This document shows, piece by piece, positions 14,708-18,464 of a stretch of DNA of 18,464 nt (its first letter is position 1; every line of letters starts with the position of its first letter). Made by a program: the position numbers and the translations under genes. The notes under the pieces are model-generated. The model did no database searches, was not told the DNA's origin, and was given only the letters and a program-made list of their open reading frames with translations. The stretch comes from Acidobacteriaceae bacterium (GTDB lineage Bacteria > Acidobacteriota > Terriglobia > Terriglobales > Acidobacteriaceae): assembly GCA_009781125.1 (NCBI GenBank), contig WQYS01000014.1, positions 1 through 18,464 on the forward strand, given 5' to 3'.

Positions 14708-16873
14708 ATGGTAACAAGGCGGGAAGCGCTCCAACTCATACCGGGAACTATAGAATATTTCTCATCTACTACCATAAAATTGCAATCGATAGATGAAAAT
14801 AGTTTGCAAGCGAAGGAACCAGAACCAACAGCAGAAGCACCTATAAATTTCCGATGGAGCACTCCAAAGTGGCATATTTCGCTCGATCAGGATGGTCTAA
14901 TCACAAGGATTAATCATCCGGCTGACAAGTATTCTATGAACTGGGTCCGTGAGGGTGAACAATGGGGACTCGGAATGACGCTTACAGATGGCAAACTTAC
15001 CCGATGGAGGCCTCCGGTTTTATATAAGGACAAAGGCAATCTAGTGATTGTCAGCGAGTACAACCAAGATAAGTTTGGCGTAAAAGTACGTCGTGAGATT
15101 ACGGAAGCAGGGCAACTGAATGAGTCCTATACATTCGTGAATCATGGAGATTCACCTGTGGACTTTGCGGAGGGCGATCTTGGTATTCGCATTCCACTTC
15201 CGGATAATTATCCAGACTCAGCCACCTGTCTGACAAATCGATGTAACGCTCACATCTGGACAGGTGGCGGCGTTAGCTATATTGTAGCAATCCGCATGGG
15301 GGGCACGGCTCCGCACCTTGGTGTTGTGCTGACAAGTGGAAGCCTTGCATCGTACAGTATTACCGACAGACCATGGAATTCTAATGATCGTGGTATCTTT
15401 GTTCTTCACCCGGGCAGTTTCTCGTTGCCTTCTCATGGGCAACAAACTTTCAATTTGAAAACGTTTTGGCACACAGGATGGGAGGATTTTTTCAAGCAGG
15501 CGTCGGGTATTCATGGCTTTATACGGTTGAGCGCCGATCATTACACAGTATCCAAAGGAGATACAATTCAGCTTCGTGCAGAGTCTGCATCCTTCTCTTC
15601 ATCACCCCAGCTCATGCTGGATGGCAAGGCAATTCCGTTCGCGCGAGGCCCGGGAACTTTAACAGCTTCTATAACTCTGCAAAGAACTGGAGAACATACG
15701 GTTAAAGTGATAAGCGATGGTAGTCAAACCTACCTTCGTGCCTTGGTTACTGAGGATCCGTTGAGGTTGATTGAAGCACGTGCTACCTTCATTGTTAACA
15801 AACAACAATGCAATGACCAAGCCAGCCCTCACTACGGAAGTTATCTTGTTTACGATAATGAGACTCATTTGCAGAGTTACAGTCAGGTTGCCGATCACAA
15901 CGCAGGACGCGAGCGCGTCGGGATGGGAGTTCTGATTGCATTGTTTCTTCCACTGTGTAAAGATGTTGCACTAAAACGAGAACTAGCGCAGAGCCTGGAC
16001 CGCTATTGGAAGTTCGTGACGACAAAGCTTCAGGATGAAGCGGGGACCGTTTTTGATGATGCTGACGTTCCGAGGCAGCGGCTCTATAACTATCCATGGG
16101 TAGCTCATCTGCATCTTGCCATGTTCCAAAATAGCGGTGAGCGGAAGTATTGTGACTGGTTTCTGAAGACTCTAAGGTCTTTCTATGCCAAAGGTGGAGC
16201 CGGATTCTATTGCATAGGATTACCTGTCTCGGAGAGCCTTAATGAACTAAAGAAAGCGGATTTGACGACAGAGTACGATGAAGTGCTGGCGCTTTATCAA
16301 GAGCACGCCGATGTGCTTCTCAGAGTTTCGACCGACTTTCCGCGAAGCGAGGTCAACTACGAACAAAGTATCGTCGCTCCTGCCGTGCAGATACTTGCTG
16401 AGGTCTATCTTGCGACGCAGGATAGAAGATATGCCGATGGCTTATGGCCGCTGCTCCGCTGTCTTGAGGCATTCAATGGCCAGCAGCCTGACTACCACCT
16501 GAATGATATAGCTATTCGCCATTGGGACGACTACTGGTTCGGCAAGCGCCAGTTGTATGGCGATACCTTTCCGCACTACTGGTCTACGATCACTGCCGTC
16601 TGCTTCGATGATGTTGCCCGAGCCACAAGGGATCCTCGGTACAGTGAAAGAGCCAGAAATATTCTGGCCAATAATTTATGTCTGTTTCAGGCTGATGGAA
16701 GCGCATCCTGCACAAGCGTTTTACCCCTCACGATAAACGGCAAACAGGGACGATTTCTCGATCCGTTGGCAAACGATCAGGACTGGGCTTTGGTCTATTA
16801 CCTGATGATCCATGAGCGCATACCTTCCTGGAAAGAAGAGGCAGCCAATATCGATGTGGAATTGAACAGTTAG
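14708..16873 (+). CDS. Probable six-hairpin (alpha/alpha-toroid) glycosidase, orphan family
   Basis: A 721-residue protein I do not recognise with certainty. Residues about 45-265 look like a beta-rich sandwich domain, about 275-350 like an Ig-type domain (KGDTIQLRAES to GEHTVKVISDG), and about 355-715 are helical with regular hydrophobic spacing, typical of an (alpha/alpha)6 toroid. Conserved-looking acidic/polar clusters are ADHNAGRERVGMG (from residue 395), DDADVPRQRLYNYPW and RHWDDYWFGKRQLYGDTFPHYW. This resembles six-hairpin glycosidases and may be an uronidase-like enzyme, but that is inference. The N-terminus has a twin-arginine (TRREALQL) without a hydrophobic segment, so export is uncertain. 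It is preceded by AAGGGA and lies in the TonB cluster downstream of the GH-A lipoprotein, so it is expected to work on the same polysaccharide. Confidence 0.75.
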   Translation: MVTRREALQLIPGTIEYFSSTTIKLQSIDENSLQAKEPEPTAEAPINFRWSTPKWHISLDQDGLITRINHPADKYSMNWVREGEQWGLGMTLTDGKLTRWRPPVLYKDKGNLVIVSEYNQDKFGVKVRREITEAGQLNESYTFVNHGDSPVDFAEGDLGIRIPLPDNYPDSATCLTNRCNAHIWTGGGVSYIVAIRMGGTAPHLGVVLTSGSLASYSITDRPWNSNDRGIFVLHPGSFSLPSHGQQTFNLKTFWHTGWEDFFKQASGIHGFIRLSADHYTVSKGDTIQLRAESASFSSSPQLMLDGKAIPFARGPGTLTASITLQRTGEHTVKVISDGSQTYLRALVTEDPLRLIEARATFIVNKQQCNDQASPHYGSYLVYDNETHLQSYSQVADHNAGRERVGMGVLIALFLPLCKDVALKRELAQSLDRYWKFVTTKLQDEAGTVFDDADVPRQRLYNYPWVAHLHLAMFQNSGERKYCDWFLKTLRSFYAKGGAGFYCIGLPVSESLNELKKADLTTEYDEVLALYQEHADVLLRVSTDFPRSEVNYEQSIVAPAVQILAEVYLATQDRRYADGLWPLLRCLEAFNGQQPDYHLNDIAIRHWDDYWFGKRQLYGDTFPHYWSTITAVCFDDVARATRDPRYSERARNILANNLCLFQADGSASCTSVLPLTINGKQGRFLDPLANDQDWALVYYLMIHERIPSWKEEAANIDVELNS

Positions 16874-16900
16874 CATGCAACCATTTTTATGGGATATTAC

Positions 16901-17257
16901 ATGACTTATATTTCACGTCGCCACCTGCTTTCTTTTGGTCTGGCCTTGGTTGGTCCTTCAGCGATCCGTTCTGCATGGGTGGCCGAGGTCTACGTGTCAG
17001 ATAGTCATGCAAAGGTGGAACGTCCGTCAAAAGAGCTGAAAGGATTCGAGAAGGTCTCGTTAGCGGCTGGCGAGACAAAGCATGTTTCGGTTCCGCTGGA
17101 TGCGCGGGCGTTTGCATACTGGGATGTTGAAACCAGGAAATGGAAGATTGCTCCAGGCAAATTCACTATCGTTGCGGGAGATTCCGTAGAGTCGGAAAGC
17201 TTGAAAGGAAATATCGAAATTTCAGATGTTGCTGCTGAAACTGCGCAGTTCCAGTAA
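16901..17257 (+). CDS. Tat-signal plus GH3 C-terminal Fn3-like domain (beta-glucosidase remnant)
   Basis: A 118-residue protein. The N-terminus (ISRRHLLSFGLALVGPSAI) looks like a twin-arginine signal. From about residue 28 it reads AEVYVSDSHAKVERPSKELKGF, then SLAAGETKHVSVPL and AFAYWDVETRKWKIAPGKF, the fibronectin-III-like domain that normally closes GH3 beta-glucosidases of about 750-850 residues. The GH3 catalytic domains are missing, and the signal joins the C-terminal domain directly in frame, as if an internal deletion had removed the enzyme. It may be a decaying pseudogene or a stand-alone secreted Fn3 domain. The ATG at 16901 is chosen over 16889 because a weak GGGA precedes it. It is last in the cluster, 27 nt after the previous stop. 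Confidence 0.7.
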   Translation: MTYISRRHLLSFGLALVGPSAIRSAWVAEVYVSDSHAKVERPSKELKGFEKVSLAAGETKHVSVPLDARAFAYWDVETRKWKIAPGKFTIVAGDSVESESLKGNIEISDVAAETAQFQ

Positions 17258-17287
17258 ATTAGGCGGTGATGCAAGTATGAATGCACA

Positions 17288-17343
17288 TTCTGGCACAGAC
17301 CCTCTTCTTGAAAAGGTGAGGAAGAGTAGGACATGTGCTGGAA
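17288..17343 (+). terminator. Extended hairpin after the enzyme cluster
   Basis: Outer arms TTCTGGCACA (17288-17297) and TGTGCTGGAA (17334-17343) pair at 10 positions including two G-U wobbles; inner arms CTCTTC (17302-17307) and GAAGAG (17321-17326) add six pairs. It lies about 30 nt after the stop of the last cluster gene and is the best candidate for its transcript end, although no U-tract follows. The next 90 nt are AT-rich with repeated GCGAAAA words. Confidence 0.45.
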
Positions 17344-17434
17344 TTACGGTCCGGTTTCGGTCCGCCCCCCTGCACTAAATAAAGACACGAAAAATTGCGA
17401 AAAAGGCACACTTTGCGAAAATCGGAAAAACCGT

Positions 17435-17487
17435 TGTAATCGCTTGAAATAATTGATTTTACTGGAGAAATTTTTGGAGGCGCGGAC
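17435..17487 (+). repeat. Right copy of tRNA-Cys-associated direct repeat (attR-like)
   Basis: Partner of 2853-2905, 45 of 53 positions identical. Here the last 13 nt are the true 3' end of the intact tRNA-Cys gene (minus strand) and the rest is its immediate downstream flank. The copy is entirely on the 3' side of the tRNA anticodon arm, so the tRNA gene remains functional, as tRNA-targeting integration requires. Confidence 0.75.
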
Positions 17488-17549
17488 CGGATTCGAACCG
17501 GTGCATAAAGGTTTTGCAGACCTCTCCCTTACCACTTGGGTACCGCGCC
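17475..17549 (-). tRNA. tRNA-Cys (GCA)
   Basis: Complete cloverleaf on the minus strand. The acceptor stem is GGCGCGG/CCGCGCC (7 bp), the D stem CCC/GGG, the anticodon stem GAGGU/ACCUU with loop CUGCAAA (anticodon GCA), and the T stem ACCGG/CCGGU with loop UUCGAAU. The discriminator base is U73, the hallmark of cysteine tRNAs, and the CCA end is encoded (17477-17475). Without CCA the gene is 17478-17549. Its 3' end forms part of the direct repeat shared with 2853-2905. Confidence 0.97.
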
Positions 17550-17559
17550 CTAAAAGGTT

Positions 17560-17565
17560 ATTATA
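17560..17565 (-). promoter_or_regulatory. -10 box of tRNA-Cys
   Basis: On the minus strand a perfect TATAAT lies 10 nt before the first base of the tRNA, so transcription would begin almost at its mature 5' end. No good -35 hexamer is seen at 16-18 nt upstream. Confidence 0.6.
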
Positions 17566-18016
17566 TCTCCTTTTATTCAGGTTTGAGGAGATATTTGCTC
17601 TTCGCGAACAAGACTGTCTGCTGCGGCGGGCGATGCCTCGCCTTTCCATGGAGCGGACCTGACGGCTCTTGTTCTTGCTTTTGGGCATTGCACCCGGCTG
17701 GTTTGAAACGCGCCTGCGGCGCTTGAATATCAAACATCTGAATAACTCTACAAGAAAGAAAAATGCTTTAGTACCTGAAAAGTAATATACCGGCTTGCGC
17801 AATACAGTTAGCGTTTACTTGACTATTGTGGTAAAAACACGACGGTTGAGAGGGCTGCTTGTAAAATTGTGTCTCATTTAAGCGCAACTGTTTGCCTGTA
17901 AAGTGTGTATAACGTTTTATCGGGTTTGTGTCGGGCATTAGTCCGGGTTTGTGGGTTGCCGTTCCTTCTTTGCCTGCTTTCGGGCGGAGGGCGGCATTAG
18001 CTTCGGAGGGATTAAA
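17566..18016 (+). other. Non-coding stretch with structured leader
   Basis: About 450 nt without a credible gene. It holds a compound hairpin at 17701-17735 (outer GTTTGA/TCAAAC, inner GCGCC-TGC-GGCGC). The likely 5' leader of the next gene has an outer stem at 17958-17964/17989-17995 (7 pairs, two wobble) enclosing GCCTG-CTTT-CGGGC (17972-17985), which ends 8 nt before the Shine-Dalgarno region. The word GGCATTAG appears twice in the leader (near 17934 and 17993). No convincing promoter was found. Confidence 0.5.
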
Positions 18017-18464
18017 GTGTCTTTTGCTGATTTGGTACGTTTCCGTCGCGTTTCTCGTCGTGTGAGCAAGGTATATATACTTGCTCCCGTCTTTTTGGTT
18101 ATGGGCATCGTTTCGTTGTTTGTTTCAGGTGCCCAGGCACAGGTAATGCTGGTCCCTGAACCGATTCCTCAGGCTACGGTCGGCGGGTCTCCTTATGGCC
18201 CCTACACTTTGACCGTGAAGTCTCTGGCTGCTTCCCAGCAGATTACCGGCTATGGTGACGTACCGTTGTCTTACGGCGAAATCCAGGAGTTCACCGTCGA
18301 TCCAGGAACATGTACCGTCGGTCTGGTGATGAATGTGGGTGATACCTGCGATTTATCGGTGACCTTTACGCCTGAGTGGGTGGGCTTGCGGCAAGTGCCG
18401 TTCAACATACAGACCAGCACGGGGCCAGCAGCCAACGGAACGTTCCCCGGAGGATATAATATCG
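18017..18464 (+). CDS. Secreted large Ig/NHL-type protein, 5' part only
   Basis: Open frame from a GTG at 18017 to the window edge, 149 codons with no stop, so the gene is truncated on the right by the window. CGGAGGG at 18004-18010 gives a 6-nt spacing to the GTG. The N-terminus is strongly basic (VRFRRVSRRVSK), followed by a hydrophobic run ILAPVFLVMGIVSLFV and a cleavage site after GAQA, an extended Sec signal peptide. The mature part is beta-rich (SPYGPYTLTVKS, then GTCTVGLVMNVGDTCDLSVTFTPEWVGLR), resembling the HYR/choice-of-anchor Ig-type repeats that open very long acidobacterial secreted proteins with NHL repeats. Family and function are inferred only from this style. It lies outside the putative island, upstream of the tRNA on the opposite strand. 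Confidence 0.75.
   Translation, partial: MSFADLVRFRRVSRRVSKVYILAPVFLVMGIVSLFVSGAQAQVMLVPEPIPQATVGGSPYGPYTLTVKSLAASQQITGYGDVPLSYGEIQEFTVDPGTCTVGLVMNVGDTCDLSVTFTPEWVGLRQVPFNIQTSTGPAANGTFPGGYNI

Larger units (their letters stand above)
2853..17487. mobile_element. Putative 14.6-kb genomic island at tRNA-Cys
   Basis: The segment is bounded by the two imperfect direct repeats, the right one merging into an intact tRNA-Cys gene whose 3' end faces the segment. That is the standard geometry of tRNA-targeting islands: intact tRNA, cargo, then a distal partial tRNA copy. The cargo is a zinc-ribbon protein, rubrerythrin, LacI, SSS symporter, TonB receptor and three carbohydrate-active or related genes, all visibly lower in GC than the dehydratase/larA block to the left. 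Against this, no integrase, excisionase or transposase is present and the repeats differ at 8 positions. If it is an island it is old and immobilised, or its recombinase acted in trans or was lost. A duplication of the tRNA downstream flank without element transfer is the alternative. Confidence 0.45.

Noticed and set aside
14578..14796. Short frame starting with ATG just after the lipoprotein stop
   Set aside because: The AGGAG is only a base or so from the ATG, the frame contains the 15-bp hairpin and overlaps the next gene out of frame.
17344..17802. 152-codon open frame on the minus strand across the tRNA
   Set aside because: It runs straight through tRNA-Cys and the direct repeat, is Arg/Ser/Phe-rich without domain-like pattern, and has no credible ribosome-binding site.
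17819..17848. TTGACT followed by AT-rich sequence as promoter of the gene at 18017
   Set aside because: No acceptable -10 hexamer lies at 16-18 nt spacing.

Overview
The window looks like chromosomal DNA of an acidobacterium, most likely class Terriglobia (Granulicella/Terriglobus/Edaphobacter type). This is inferred from protein architecture, not from any search. The main pointers are a 1,235-residue Oar-like TonB-dependent receptor with an N-terminal carboxypeptidase-regulatory-like domain and no SusD partner, a divergent LacI regulator with a sodium:solute symporter, a large Cys-anchored modular lipoprotein, and the start of a long secreted protein at the right edge. The left 2.8 kb is visibly more GC-rich than the middle.

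Layout. (1) 32-2857, + strand: a two-subunit UxaA/SuyAB-family dehydratase or sulfo-lyase (32-313 and 316-1479), a strong hairpin, then a LarA-type nickel-pincer racemase/epimerase (1571-2857). This looks like a 2-hydroxyacid or sugar-acid catabolic set. (2) 2910-3749, + strand: a small zinc-ribbon protein and a rubrerythrin, closed by a perfect 12-bp hairpin. (3) 3875-6473, - strand: a LacI regulator and a translationally coupled SSS symporter. (4) 6788-17257, + strand: TonB-dependent receptor, lipoprotein with six CARDB modules and a clan GH-A glycosidase domain, an orphan probable alpha/alpha-toroid glycosidase, and a Tat-signal/Fn3-like remnant of a GH3 beta-glucosidase. Regions 3 and 4 read as one carbohydrate-utilisation locus: the receptor imports oligosaccharide across the outer membrane, surface and periplasmic enzymes trim it, the symporter takes up the product, and LacI controls the divergent promoter through a palindrome lying between its -35 and -10 boxes. 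(5) 17475-17549, - strand: an intact tRNA-Cys(GCA) with encoded CCA. (6) 18017 to the right edge, + strand: the 5' part of a long secreted protein.

The most notable architecture is a direct repeat of 53 nt (45 of 53 positions identical by hand alignment) at 2853-2905 and 17435-17487. The right copy ends inside the tRNA-Cys gene. The left copy carries only the last nucleotides of the same tRNA 3' end plus its downstream flank. This is the footprint expected of a roughly 14.6-kb island inserted at tRNA-Cys, although no integrase is visible inside. The left remnant supplies the larA stop codon and the apparent Shine-Dalgarno of the zinc-ribbon gene.

A recurring feature is strong hairpins without a clean U-tract in almost every gap between genes. 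One of them would sequester the ribosome-binding site of the TonB receptor.
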